Below are positions 8,280 to 18,606 of a stretch of DNA of 64,000 bases, piece after piece (within the stretch, counting starts at the first letter, position 1; each line of letters begins with the position of its first letter). The stretch is from the NCBI RefSeq assembly GCF_012927125.1, contig NZ_JABBFZ010000003.1, positions 452,270-516,269 on the forward strand, in the 5' to 3' direction. The stretch is from Paraburkholderia antibiotica (GTDB lineage: Bacteria > Pseudomonadota > Gammaproteobacteria > Burkholderiales > Burkholderiaceae). Made by a program: the position numbers and the translations under genes. The notes beneath the pieces were generated by a model. The model did not search any database and was not told where the DNA came from. It saw nothing but the letters and a program-made list of their open reading frames with translations.

Positions 8280-9527
8280 ATGAAATTTCGCGCGATCATG
8301 GGCGCTCTGTGCGCTGCGGGTCTGATGTGTGGCGTGTCGGCGGTGCAGGCTGCCGAGTCGGTCGAAGTTCTGCACTGGTGGACTTCGGGCGGTGAATCGA
8401 AGGCCGTCGGCGTCCTCAAGGACGACATGACGAAGCAGGGTTACACGTGGAAGGACTTCGCGGTCGCGGGCGGCGCAGGCGCGGCAGCGATGACGGCACT
8501 GAAGACGCAGGTGATCTCGGGCAACGCACCGAGCGCCGCGCAGATCAAGGGTCCGCTGATCCAGGACTGGGCTTCGCAGGGCGTGCTGGTGCCGATCGAC
8601 TCCGTCGCGGGCGACTGGAAAAAGAACCTGCCGCCGGAAATCGACAAGATCATGCATGCGGACGGCCACTATGTCGCCGCACCGTTCTCCGTGCACCGCG
8701 TGAACTGGCTGTACATCAACAAGGCTGCGCTCGACAAGGCCGGCGGCAAGGTGCCGACCACGTGGCCTGAATTCTTCGCGGTCGCCGACAAGATGAAAGC
8801 CGCGGGCATCCAGCCGATCGCGATGGGCGGCCAGCCGTGGCAAGACCTGACGCTGTGGGAGGACGTGGTGCTGTCGCAAGGCGCGGACTTCTACAAGAAG
8901 GCGCTGGTCGACCTCGACGAGAAGACCCTGACCTCGGACAAGATGGTCGGCGTGTTCGACACGGTCCGCAAGATCCAGGGCTACTTCGACGCGGGTCGCA
9001 CGGGCCGTGACTGGAACCTCGCTACGGCGATGGTCATCAACGGCAAGGCCGGCATGCAGTTCATGGGCGACTGGGCGAAGGGCGAATTCACCAACGCCGG
9101 CAAGAAGTCGGGTTCGGACTTCATCTGCGCAGCCGTACCGGGCACCGAAAAGGCCTACACGTTCAACGTCGACTCGTTCGTGTTCTTCCAGCAGAAGGGC
9201 CAGAAGGCAGCAACGCCGGGACAGCTCGCGCTCGCGAAGACGATCATGTCGCCGGCGTTCCAGGAGCAGTTCAGCCTGTACAAGGGGTCGATCCCGGTGC
9301 GTCTCGGCGTGCCGATGGACAAGTTCGACGATTGCGCGAAGAAGTCGTACGCGGATGAGCAGGTCGCGATCAAGGCCGGCGGCTATGTGCCGTCGCTCGC
9401 TCACGGCATGGCTCAGCCGGACGCCGCAGCCGGCGCGATCTCCGACGTCGTCACGAAGTTCATGAACTCGCAGCAGGATTCGAAGACCGCGGTTCAGGCG
9501 CTCGCGAAGGCAGCGAAGACGAAGTAA
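8280..9527 (+). CDS. gtsA: glucose/mannose-type ABC transporter, periplasmic sugar-binding protein
   Basis: Solute-binding protein (family 1, SBP_bac_1) that captures glucose or mannose in the periplasm and hands it to GtsBC. 415 residues with a signal peptide: MKFR start, hydrophobic core and VQA-AES cleavage near residue 24. The mature start VEVLHWWTSGGESKAV is typical of glucose-binding members (compare Pseudomonas GtsA and Thermus GBP). The start ATG has GGAGGAGA 8 bases upstream. First gene of a four-gene importer operon, divergent from zwf. Substrate assignment rests on family resemblance plus the glucose-catabolic neighbours. Confidence 0.9.
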   Translation: MKFRAIMGALCAAGLMCGVSAVQAAESVEVLHWWTSGGESKAVGVLKDDMTKQGYTWKDFAVAGGAGAAAMTALKTQVISGNAPSAAQIKGPLIQDWASQGVLVPIDSVAGDWKKNLPPEIDKIMHADGHYVAAPFSVHRVNWLYINKAALDKAGGKVPTTWPEFFAVADKMKAAGIQPIAMGGQPWQDLTLWEDVVLSQGADFYKKALVDLDEKTLTSDKMVGVFDTVRKIQGYFDAGRTGRDWNLATAMVINGKAGMQFMGDWAKGEFTNAGKKSGSDFICAAVPGTEKAYTFNVDSFVFFQQKGQKAATPGQLALAKTIMSPAFQEQFSLYKGSIPVRLGVPMDKFDDCAKKSYADEQVAIKAGGYVPSLAHGMAQPDAAAGAISDVVTKFMNSQQDSKTAVQALAKAAKTK

Positions 9528-9753
9528 GCGCCCGGTAAGCGCAACAGGCGAAGCAGGGTGCCCGGTAGTTGTTGTATGACGCGCCGGGCGTCCGCTTCGG
9601 GCCGCCGCGCGCGGACCCTCGTGCGGTATCGGTAGCGAGGTTCGGCGCACGGCGGCTTTACCCCGGTTTTATGAAGTCACATCCAGGCCGTCGCGGTCTC
9701 GCGCCATGCGCGCGCGAAGCGCCACACGGCACAGTTTCAGCAGGAGTCGAGTA

Positions 9754-10692
9754 GTGACTGCTTCCATCAGCGGAAACGGGAAAACGGCCTCCGCCGCCCG
9801 CCGCGCGTCGCCCATGGCGGCCCTTGCCGATCGCTATATTCCGAAGCTGGTGCTCGCGCCCAGTGTCATCATCAGCCTGATCTTCGTGTATGGCTTCATC
9901 GCCATTACCGGCTATCTGTCGCTGTCCACCTCGCGGCTGATGCCGCGTTGGGAGTTCGCCGGTCTCGACCGCTATCGCGAACTGTTCGACAACGACGTGT
10001 TCTGGACCTCGGCCGCGAATCTCGGCTGGTTCGGCATTCCGTTCATCGCTATCTGTATCGGTCTCGGCCTGTTCCTCGCGATCCTGCTCGATCAGCAGAT
10101 CCGCAACGAAGGCGCGCTGCGCGCCGTGTTCCTGTACCCGATGGCGCTGTCGTTCATCGTGACCGGTACCGCGTGGCAATGGATTCTGACGCCGAGCATC
10201 GGCATCGAGAAAGTGTTCAACGACTGGGGCTGGACGAGCTTCTCGTTCAACTGGCTCGGCGACCCTGACAAGGCGATCTTCTGTATCGTGATCGCGGCGG
10301 TCTGGCAGTCCACCGGCTTCGTGATGGCGCTGTTCCTCGCCGGTTTGCGCGGCGTCGACGGCGAAATCTTCAAGGCCGCGCAGATGGACGGCGCAGGCTT
10401 GCCGACCATCTATCGCAAGATCGTGATTCCGAGCATGCGGCCGGTGTTCTTCTCCGTGCTGCTGATTCTCTGCCACATCACCATCAAGACCTTCGACCTC
10501 GTCGTCGCGCTGACCGCGGGCGGCCCGGGTACGTCGTCGTCGCTGCCGGCTATCTTCATGTACACGTTTTCGTTCAATCGCGGGCAGCTCGGCGTCGGCG
10601 CGGCCTCGTCGATGATGATGCTCGCTACCGTGGTGGCCGTGCTCGTGCCGCTGATGTATCTGGAATCGAGGAGCACCCGCAATGCAGCCTAA
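9754..10692 (+). CDS. gtsB: sugar ABC transporter permease (MalF-type)
   Basis: Inner-membrane permease, one of two forming the sugar channel. 312 residues with six predicted hydrophobic segments, starting at residues about 28-52. The EAA cytoplasmic loop that docks the ATPase is visible as AAQMDGAGLPTIYRKIVIP. I chose GTG 9754 because CAGGAG lies just upstream; the frame is open 16 codons further with no similarity. It follows gtsA after 226 bases, and its end overlaps gtsC by 11 bases. Confidence 0.9.
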   Translation: MTASISGNGKTASAARRASPMAALADRYIPKLVLAPSVIISLIFVYGFIAITGYLSLSTSRLMPRWEFAGLDRYRELFDNDVFWTSAANLGWFGIPFIAICIGLGLFLAILLDQQIRNEGALRAVFLYPMALSFIVTGTAWQWILTPSIGIEKVFNDWGWTSFSFNWLGDPDKAIFCIVIAAVWQSTGFVMALFLAGLRGVDGEIFKAAQMDGAGLPTIYRKIVIPSMRPVFFSVLLILCHITIKTFDLVVALTAGGPGTSSSLPAIFMYTFSFNRGQLGVGAASSMMMLATVVAVLVPLMYLESRSTRNAA

Positions 10693-11539
10693 GATGACGA
10701 TGAGCCGTGCCGTCATTTACGCGGCCCTGATTCTGTTCGCCCTGTATTTCCTGTTTCCGCTGTACGTGATGCTGTCGACGTCGTTCAAGGACATCGACCA
10801 GTTGCGCAGCGGCAACCTGCTGACGCCGCCGTCGCACTGGACCTTTGCGCCGTGGATCAAGGCGTGGAGCGGCGCCTGCACCGGCGTGCGCTGCGACGGC
10901 ATGCAGCCGTTCTTCATGAACTCGGTGCGCATGGTGATTCCGGCCGTGCTGATCTCGTCGATCATCGGCGCGTTCAACGGCTATGTGCTCACGCACTGGC
11001 GTTTCCGTGGCGCCGATCCGATCTTCACGATGCTGCTGGTCGGCTGCTTCATTCCGTTCCAGGCGATCCTGCTGCCGATGGCGCGCTTCGAAGGCATGAT
11101 GGGCCTGTCGAACACGACGACGGGCCTGGTGCTGGTGCACGTGATCTACGGGATCGCGTTCACCACGATGTTCTTCCGCAACTTCTACGTCAGCATTCCT
11201 GCCGAACTCGTGAAGGCCGCGCGGATCGACGGTGCGGGTTTCTTCACGATCTTCACGAAGATCCTGCTGCCGGTGTCGCTGCCGATCTTCATGGTGTGCC
11301 TGATCTGGCAATTCACGCAGATCTGGAACGACTTCCTGTTCGGTATCGTGTTCTCCGGCGTCGATTCGATGCCGATCACGGTGGCGCTGAACAACCTCGT
11401 GAACACCTCGACCGGCGTGAAGGAATACAACGTGGACATGGCCGGCGCGATCATCGCGGCGCTGCCCACGCTGCTCGTCTACATCATCGCCGGACGTTAC
11501 TTCGTGCGCGGCCTGACCGCGGGCGCGGTGAAGGGCTAA
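10682..11539 (+). CDS. gtsC: sugar ABC transporter permease (MalG-type)
   Basis: Second inner-membrane permease of the importer, 285 residues with six hydrophobic segments. The first spans about residues 9-30 (AVIYAALILFALYFLFPLYV). The EAA loop reads AARIDGAGFFTIFTKILLP. The start codon lies within the last codons of gtsB, an 11-base overlap typical of coupled translation of the permease pair. A larger periplasmic loop with two cysteines (GACTGVRCDG) lies between the first two membrane segments, as in glucose-type members. Confidence 0.9.
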   Translation: MQPKMTMSRAVIYAALILFALYFLFPLYVMLSTSFKDIDQLRSGNLLTPPSHWTFAPWIKAWSGACTGVRCDGMQPFFMNSVRMVIPAVLISSIIGAFNGYVLTHWRFRGADPIFTMLLVGCFIPFQAILLPMARFEGMMGLSNTTTGLVLVHVIYGIAFTTMFFRNFYVSIPAELVKAARIDGAGFFTIFTKILLPVSLPIFMVCLIWQFTQIWNDFLFGIVFSGVDSMPITVALNNLVNTSTGVKEYNVDMAGAIIAALPTLLVYIIAGRYFVRGLTAGAVKG

Positions 11540-11632
11540 ATCATCCTGGAGCGACGGCGGTGCACGGAACCCGTGGCGCCGTCGCCTGACAAGACGTTTT
11601 CAGGCAGTACCAGAAACTAGAGGATTCACAGC

Positions 11633-12748
11633 ATGGCAAGCCTTTCCATCCGTGACGTGTACAAGACCTACCCGAACGGGGTGCCGGTTCTGAAGGGTGT
11701 CAACATCGACATCGAAGACGGTCAGTTCCTGATTCTGGTCGGCGGCTCGGGCTGCGGTAAGTCGACGCTGCTCAACATGATCGCCGGTCTCGAAACCGTG
11801 ACCAAGGGCGAGATCCAGATCGACGGCAAGACGGTGAACAACCTGTCGCCGAAAGATCGCGACATCGCGATGGTGTTCCAGTCGTACGCGCTGTATCCGT
11901 CGATGACGGTGCGCGAGAACATCTCGTTCGGCCTGAATATCCGCAAGGTGCCGAAGCAGGAGCAGGCGCAGATTGTGGACCGCGTGTCGAATACGCTGCA
12001 GATCACGCACCTGCTCGATCGCAAGCCGGGTCAACTGTCCGGCGGCCAGCGCCAGCGCGTGGCGATGGGCCGTGCGCTCGCGCGCGATCCGGTGATGTTC
12101 CTGTTCGACGAGCCGCTGTCGAACCTCGACGCAAAGCTGCGTATCGAGATGCGCTCGGAAATCAAGCTGCTGCATCAGCGCCTCGGCACGACGATCGTCT
12201 ACGTGACGCACGACCAGATCGAAGCGATGACGCTCGGCGATCGCATCGCGGTGATGAAGGACGGCATCGTCCAGCAGTTCGGCGCGCCGCAGGACATCTA
12301 CGACTCGCCGTCGAATCTGTTCGTCGCGGGCTTCATCGGCGCGCCGCCGATGAACTTCATCGAAGGCAAGCTGGTCGAGCAGGGCTCGGGCGTTGGCATC
12401 GAACTCGATACGGGCGTCGCGCGCAAGGTGCTGGTGCTGCCGTTCGAGTCGTCGAAGGTGCGCTCGCACATCGGCAGCAACGTGATTCTCGGCCTGCGCC
12501 CGGAACGCATCACCGATGCGCGCGGCGCGCACGGCGATGACGGCAAGCTGCAGCGGATCGAAGTGAAGGTCGACGTGATCGAGCCGACCGGCCCGGACAC
12601 GCTGGTGTTCGCGCAGATCAACGGCAAGCGCGTGGTGAGCCGCGTGCACCCGGCGTCGAACCCGCAGCCGCTCGCGAACGCGACGCTGCTGTTCGATACG
12701 TCGAAGGCGGTGCTGTTCGATCCGACCAACGAAGAGCGGATTGCGTAA
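11633..12748 (+). CDS. gtsD: sugar ABC transporter ATP-binding protein (MalK/UgpC family)
   Basis: ATPase that powers the importer. 371 residues: Walker A GGSGCGKST at 37-45, Q-loop in VFQSYALYPSMTV, ABC signature LSGGQRQRVAMGRAL, Walker B FLFDEPLSNLDAKL, switch histidine in VTHDQIEAM. The C-terminal third is the MalK-type regulatory (TOBE) domain, so it may receive regulatory input or energise other sugar systems. It follows gtsC by 93 bases and closes the operon before a strong terminator. Confidence 0.92.
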   Translation: MASLSIRDVYKTYPNGVPVLKGVNIDIEDGQFLILVGGSGCGKSTLLNMIAGLETVTKGEIQIDGKTVNNLSPKDRDIAMVFQSYALYPSMTVRENISFGLNIRKVPKQEQAQIVDRVSNTLQITHLLDRKPGQLSGGQRQRVAMGRALARDPVMFLFDEPLSNLDAKLRIEMRSEIKLLHQRLGTTIVYVTHDQIEAMTLGDRIAVMKDGIVQQFGAPQDIYDSPSNLFVAGFIGAPPMNFIEGKLVEQGSGVGIELDTGVARKVLVLPFESSKVRSHIGSNVILGLRPERITDARGAHGDDGKLQRIEVKVDVIEPTGPDTLVFAQINGKRVVSRVHPASNPQPLANATLLFDTSKAVLFDPTNEERIA

Positions 12749-12792
12749 GCGTTAGCTGTATCGTTGCTTCCGTCGCTTCGGCACGGACGAAG

Positions 12793-12835
12793 AAAAACCC
12801 CATGCGTTGAAGAGCGCGTGGGGTTTTGTTTTTGT
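12793..12835 (+). terminator. bidirectional terminator between gtsD and the LysR gene
   Basis: Stem AAAACCCCATGCG pairs with CGCGTGGGGTTTT (one G-T wobble) around a 7-base loop, followed by GTTTTTG. The minus strand read also ends in GGGGTTTTTCTT, so it can stop both the gts operon and the converging LysR gene. Confidence 0.85.
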
Positions 12836-12873
12836 GGCCGGTGCGGTGCGGTGCGCGGCGCGGCGTGAACGCG

Positions 12874-13794
12874 TTACGCCGTTTCGGGCAGACGCAGATC
12901 CGGATGATTGCCCGCGAGCTCGCTGACCCAGTCGATGAACGCGCGCAGCCGCGAGCTCAGATTGCGGCGATGCGCGTACAGGATCGACAGTGGCGTGCCG
13001 GGGCTCGGGTAGTCGCCGAGAATCTCGGTAAGCGCGCCTTGCTCGATCAGCTCGGCAACCATGAAGCGCGACGGCTGGATGATGCCGTGGCCGAGCACGC
13101 CGGCGGTGATGTACACGGAGCCGTCGTTGACCGCGAGCGTGCTGCTCATCGCGACGCGCTCGATCTCGCCGTTCACTTCGTATTCGAACGGGAAAGTCCG
13201 GCCGCTGCGCGCTGACACGTAATTCACCGCGCGATGTGCGGCGAGTTCGTCGAGCGTCGTCGGCGTGCCGTATTTCTTCAGGTACGCGGGCGACGCGCAC
13301 GTGACGATGCGCGCGAGGCCGATGCGTTTGGCGACGAGGCTCGATTCCTCCGGCGTGCCCATCCGGATCACGCAATCGACGCCGTCCTGGATCAGATCGA
13401 TGTTGCGATCCGCGAGTCCGAGGCGTACGTCGATCTGCGGGTACTGGCCGTAGAAATCGTCGAGTGCGGGCAACAGCAGCGAGCGCGCGAGCGTGCCCGA
13501 CGTATCGACGCGAATCGTGCCGGCCGGATTCTCGCGTTTGTTCGACAGCGACGATTCCGCGTCGGCGACGTCGGCGAGGATGCGCACGCAGCGCTCGTAG
13601 AACGACGCGCCGTCTTCGGTCACGCTGACCTGGCGGGTCGAACGGTTCAGGAGCCGCACGCCGACGTGTTCCTCGAGCGCCTGGATCGTGCGGCTGACTT
13701 TCGCGCGCGGCAGGTCGAGCGATTCCGATACCTTGGTGAAGCTGTTCGCTTCGACCACGCGCGTGAAGATCTCCATCGCTTCGAAACGGTCCAT
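12874..13794 (-). CDS. LysR-family transcriptional regulator
   Basis: 306-residue LysR-type regulator. The N-terminal winged helix-turn-helix covers residues 1-60 (MDRFEAMEIFTRVVEANSFT, then LPRAKVSRTIQALEEHVGVR), and residues 90-300 form the LysR substrate-binding domain. The ATG at 13794 was chosen because it begins the family's usual start; the frame is open 84 codons upstream without similarity. It is divergent from the orphan gene at 13997 with 202 bases between, a common arrangement for a LysR gene and its target, but no T-N11-A operator was clear to me. Members of this AaeR/DsdC-like branch mostly sense small aromatic or acidic metabolites; the ligand here is unknown. Confidence 0.9.
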   Translation of the reverse strand: MDRFEAMEIFTRVVEANSFTKVSESLDLPRAKVSRTIQALEEHVGVRLLNRSTRQVSVTEDGASFYERCVRILADVADAESSLSNKRENPAGTIRVDTSGTLARSLLLPALDDFYGQYPQIDVRLGLADRNIDLIQDGVDCVIRMGTPEESSLVAKRIGLARIVTCASPAYLKKYGTPTTLDELAAHRAVNYVSARSGRTFPFEYEVNGEIERVAMSSTLAVNDGSVYITAGVLGHGIIQPSRFMVAELIEQGALTEILGDYPSPGTPLSILYAHRRNLSSRLRAFIDWVSELAGNHPDLRLPETA

Positions 13795-13996
13795 GGCGTG
13801 CCTTGTGGTGGTGGGTGAAAGCCTGCGGGTTACCTGGCGATGCGAATTGAGTGCGATATTTGCCCCGTTTTCGCGGTGGGGCATGCCTGCGGCATAAAGA
13901 GTACTCAGATTGGCGGGAACAGTCACGTTTCGTGCGGTTTTGCGATGGAGATTGCGGTAGATTGGTCGGCCGCTCCCACCACAAAAAGGTATTCGA

Positions 13997-15145
13997 ATGC
14001 TGGACGACAGAGACGTTAGCGCGAGAGTGCGGGACATTCGCGACACGCTGGCGCAATACTACGAAGCCTCGCAGGAGGCGTTGCAGCAGCACGCCAGCCT
14101 GCCGGACGAGGATGACATCGCCGATCACATCGAGGCCGATCCGGTGCGCGAGGCGACGATCGACGGCTGGAAGTCCGAGCTTCACAAGCTCATGCATGTG
14201 CTTCAGGAGAGCATCGACGCGCAGTTGACGGCGAACGGCCCGAACGACTCGGAAGTCGAGCGTTTGCAGATAGAACTCGACGCCGCCGAAGAGTTGAACG
14301 ACGGGCTCCACTCCCGCAATTACGGTCTGCTCGGCGATGGTCCGGAAGACGAAGAGCTGCTGGAAGCAGATGCTGCGGACGAAGAGCCGGACGACGAAGA
14401 GCCGGCTTGCACCGCGAGCGCCGGCGCCGACCGGTCCTTTGAAACGATGTCGCGGCTGTCTATCACGGCATTCAACGCGCTCGTCAAGGAGCCGCTGCAA
14501 AAGCTGCTGCAGGGCGAGATTTTCAGCGTCGAGGCGGAAGCCAACGGCGGCAGCGCCGTCGCGAAGGTGTTGGACCAGTCCGCTTCGTCCGATCTCGTCG
14601 TGCGATACAGCCAGGCCGGCGCGTTGTACACGGCGGCCAGCCGGATCCGCTTTCTGAAGCCGCGCACCGGTACGGGCAAAAAGCCGTTCGAGGCGTCGGT
14701 GACGCTGAGAAATACGGTCAAGGGTTCCTATGACTTCACCGAGATCAACAAGCTTTACCGCGCGGTGAAGCTGTTCCGGTCCGGACATCCGGTCATCCTG
14801 CCGCGCTACCTGTGCGCCGCGCGGGTGTTCAGGGACGCCGCCGGCGAGCCCGAGCGGCTTTACGATTTGCTCGTGCTGGAGACGGTGCCGTTCATCGAAC
14901 ATTGCTTCGAGACAAACGCGCTCGATTTGCCGAAGCTGCGCCGGGACTTCGAGCTGAAACTGAAGGCTCTCAGCTGGAAGCAAAAAAACGATCCGAAACG
15001 CAAAGACATCGAAGTGAACCTCGAGCCGAAGCAGAGGGAATGGGTGGGAATCCGCGAGTTCGATGGCAACAGTTTCCTGTTCGTCAATAAAACATACCTC
15101 GAACAGAACGGGCTCCCGCACCTGTATCAGGTGGTTGCGCAATAG
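13997..15145 (+). CDS. unrecognised 382-residue cytosolic protein
   Basis: I do not recognise this family. No signal peptide or membrane segment. Residues 1-105 are acidic and helical, with coiled-coil-like spacing (VERLQIELDAAEELNDGL). Residues 110-140 are a very acidic low-complexity linker rich in E, D and A. Residues about 145-382 look like a globular domain with mixed strands and helices, basic segments (LKPRTGTGKKPFE, KQKNDPKRKD) and a tyrosine/aromatic C-terminus. The ATG at 13997 has a weak AAAAAGG upstream. It is transcribed away from a LysR gene. Codon use is less uniformly GC-rich than its neighbours, so acquisition is possible. It could be a scaffold or nucleic-acid related protein; no function is claimed. 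Confidence 0.75.
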   Translation: MLDDRDVSARVRDIRDTLAQYYEASQEALQQHASLPDEDDIADHIEADPVREATIDGWKSELHKLMHVLQESIDAQLTANGPNDSEVERLQIELDAAEELNDGLHSRNYGLLGDGPEDEELLEADAADEEPDDEEPACTASAGADRSFETMSRLSITAFNALVKEPLQKLLQGEIFSVEAEANGGSAVAKVLDQSASSDLVVRYSQAGALYTAASRIRFLKPRTGTGKKPFEASVTLRNTVKGSYDFTEINKLYRAVKLFRSGHPVILPRYLCAARVFRDAAGEPERLYDLLVLETVPFIEHCFETNALDLPKLRRDFELKLKALSWKQKNDPKRKDIEVNLEPKQREWVGIREFDGNSFLFVNKTYLEQNGLPHLYQVVAQ

Positions 15146-15202
15146 GCATCGCGCCGGGGCGAGCTGGGCGCGCGGGCCGCGCGCGTTGGCGCAGCCTTTC
15201 GC

Positions 15203-15862
15203 TCAATCCCGATCCGGCGCGCCCAGCGGAAACAGCGGCCGGTACGGCCGCGCTTCATCGACCGCGCGCGCGAACGACGGCCGCGCGAGCAGCCGTTGCC
15301 GGTACGCGCGTACGTGCGCGAACGCCGGGTCGATCGGATGGGTCCAGTCGGCGTAGAACAGGAACGGCGCGGCGGCGCAGTCGGCGAGGGTGAAGTGCTC
15401 GCCCACGGCCCATTCGCGCCCGGCCATCCGTTTGTCGAGCCATGCGTACGCGGTGTCGAGCATCGCGCGCGCATCGGCGACGCCGCGCGCGTCGCGTTCC
15501 GTCGCCTCGCGCATGCTGTCGAAGACGATCTTCTGCTGCGGCGTCGAAATGTAGTTGTCGAAGAAGCGGTCCATCATGCGGACTTCGAGCGCGACGCGCG
15601 GATCGGCCGGCACGAGCGCAACCGGCCCCGGGTGATACAGGCCCAGATATTCGATGATGATGCTCGCCTCGATCACGGTGCGCTCGCCGTCGACCAGCAC
15701 CGGGAAGCGCTTGATCGGCCACAGCGCGGCGAATTCGGCCATGATTTGCGGGTCGTCGTACGCGAGCTTGCGCATCTCGAACGGCGTGCCGTTTTCGTAG
15801 AGCGCGGTCAGGGCCTTCTGGCAGTACGAGGAGAACGGGTGGGCATAGAGTTGCAGGGGCAT
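15203..15862 (-). CDS. glutathione S-transferase family protein
   Basis: 219-residue cytosolic protein with the two-domain GST fold. Residues 1-80 are the thioredoxin-like N-domain (LYAHPFSSYCQKALTAL, with the S/C pair near residues 9-11 as likely glutathione-activating residues; then RFPVLVDGERTVIEASIII with the cis-proline and the glutathione-binding E/S). Residues 90-210 are the all-helical C-domain (GEHFTLADCAAAPFL). I chose ATG 15862, preceded by AAAGGTGAT; the longer open frame upstream runs through a tandem repeat and is not coding. Probable detoxification of electrophiles; substrate unknown. Confidence 0.9.
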   Translation of the reverse strand: MPLQLYAHPFSSYCQKALTALYENGTPFEMRKLAYDDPQIMAEFAALWPIKRFPVLVDGERTVIEASIIIEYLGLYHPGPVALVPADPRVALEVRMMDRFFDNYISTPQQKIVFDSMREATERDARGVADARAMLDTAYAWLDKRMAGREWAVGEHFTLADCAAAPFLFYADWTHPIDPAFAHVRAYRQRLLARPSFARAVDEARPYRPLFPLGAPDRD

Positions 15863-16254
15863 CGCGATCACCTTTGATGGTTGCACTGCGCACTGTACGC
15901 GGTGGCCACGACGGCCTTCGCGCAACGGCCACCATGGCCGTTTACCCGACGACGAACGACGGCTGCGAAAATCGACAGCTTTTGCAAAGAGTACTGGCGC
16001 CGATGCGCCGATGTGCCGATGTGCCGATGTGCCGATGTGCCGATGTGCCGATGCGCCGATGCGCCGATGCGCCGATGCGCCGGATGCGCCGGATGCGCCG
16101 GATGCGCCAAACGCGCCAAACGCGCCAAACGCGCCAAACGCGCCAAACGCGCGCGAGACTGCGCAGATCAAGGCCGACGCATAGCGCCGTGCCTGATCCG
16201 GCGATTCACCGTGTCCAGGCTCGCTCGCGGCTACGGGCCCGGCGGTTCCAGCGT
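15863..16254. other. intergenic spacer holding a tandem repeat
   Basis: 392 bases between the glutathione transferase gene and the Smr gene, both on the minus strand. The middle holds the 152-base tandem repeat annotated separately. Long frames crossing it exist on both strands but consist only of repeat translation. No terminator or promoter was clear. Confidence 0.6.
16001..16152. repeat. stepwise 8/9-bp tandem repeat
   Basis: Ten copies of an 8-base unit (CGATGCGC, then five CGATGTGC, then four CGATGCGC), followed without a break by three copies of a 9-base unit (CGGATGCGC) and five of a second 9-base unit (CAAACGCGC). Each class differs from the next by one insertion or a few substitutions, as expected from slipped-strand expansion of a growing array. 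Non-coding position. Confidence 0.95.
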
Positions 16255-17031
16255 TCAGCCCTTCGCTTGCGTTCCCTGCACCCCGTGCGCCGGCAATGCC
16301 CCCGGCTGCAACAGCACGACCACCGCGCCGGCGCCCCCATCGTGCGGGCGGGCCTGGCAGAACGCGATGACCTCCGACTTCTGCACGAGCCACGCGCGCA
16401 CCTTGCCCTTCAGCACCGGTTCCTTGCCGATCGACCCGAGTCCCTTGCCATGAATCACGCGCAGGCAACGCAGGCCGCGCTTCACCGATTCGCGGATGAA
16501 TTCCGCGAGCGCCTCACGCGCTTCCTCGCGCCGCATGCCGTGCAGGTCGATCTGCGCCTGCACGATCCAGTCACCGCGCCGCAGCTTGCGCACGACGTCG
16601 CGGCTAACGCCCGGGCGGCAATACGATAGCGTCTCGTCGGTTTCGAGCAGCACTTCGGGGTCGAATTCGTCGGAGATCGCTTCGTGCAGCACCGCTTCTT
16701 CGTCGAGCAGGGTTTGCACCGGCAGCGGCGGCGGGGGATTGCGTGTGAGCGTGGCGCGCGGCGGCATCGCCAGCGGCGCGACTTCACCGATCTCGCGGCG
16801 GAACAGATCGGCGTCGGCGGCTGCTTCGCGCTGCGCCGCTTTGGCCATGGCCTGCTCGCGTTCGCGGCGCTGCGCATCGCCCTTCAACGCGTCGCGCAAC
16901 GCGCCGAGCCCGGCGAGTCCCGTCGCGCGTTCGAGCTTCGGCGCGGCGGCGGGCGCAACCGGCGCGGGCGCGGGTCGCGCGGCGGTAGGCGGGCGTTTCG
17001 GTTCGTTCGGATGGGGCTGGTTCTTCGGCAT
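16255..17031 (-). CDS. Smr-domain protein
   Basis: 258-residue protein with a C-terminal Smr domain (about residues 160-245), the small MutS-related fold that nicks DNA or cleaves RNA in characterised members. Visible motifs: QIDLHGMRREEAREAL (DLHG), RVIHGKGLGS (HGKG) and the GGAGAVVVLL end. The N-terminal 60 residues are Pro/Ala-rich and basic, followed by a helical segment rich in R, E and A. This matches the proteobacterial YdaL/SmrA-type layout. Recent work links SmrB to cleavage of mRNA at collided ribosomes; whether this protein does so is open. Confidence 0.87.
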   Translation of the reverse strand: MPKNQPHPNEPKRPPTAARPAPAPVAPAAAPKLERATGLAGLGALRDALKGDAQRREREQAMAKAAQREAAADADLFRREIGEVAPLAMPPRATLTRNPPPPLPVQTLLDEEAVLHEAISDEFDPEVLLETDETLSYCRPGVSRDVVRKLRRGDWIVQAQIDLHGMRREEAREALAEFIRESVKRGLRCLRVIHGKGLGSIGKEPVLKGKVRAWLVQKSEVIAFCQARPHDGGAGAVVVLLQPGALPAHGVQGTQAKG

Positions 17032-17173
17032 GGCGGCAATACGGGCGGAAAGGTCAATCGATGGCGCGGGGTTGCCGGGCGCGGCGTCGGATGCGTTGCG
17101 AGAGCAAAGCGCGAAAAAACGAAAGCGCCGTGCGCATGCCGGGCGTCCACGTACCGCGCAACCGCGACGAACA

Positions 17174-17206
17174 TAAAAAAAGCCGCGGACATTGCAGCCG
17201 CGGCCT
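17174..17206 (-). terminator. intrinsic terminator of trxB
   Basis: Perfect 7-bp stem GCCGCGG (17182-17188) with CCGCGGC (17198-17204), 9-base loop. Read on the minus strand it ends in TTTTTTTATG. It is about 60 bases past the trxB stop. Confidence 0.88.
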
Positions 17207-17266
17207 TTCTATCGAGCAGACGGCCGGGCTACGCCTCGCCGTCATTTTACCGTTGCGCGCAGCGGA

Positions 17267-18606
<1,340 letters not shown>

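Noticed and set aside
12752..15142. Open frame of about 800 codons on the minus strand
   Set aside because: It runs antisense through the orphan gene and in another frame through the LysR gene. No domain and a composition typical of shadow frames in GC-rich DNA.
16001..16152. CRISPR array
   Set aside because: Units are 8-9 bases, contiguous and spacer-less; this is a simple tandem repeat.
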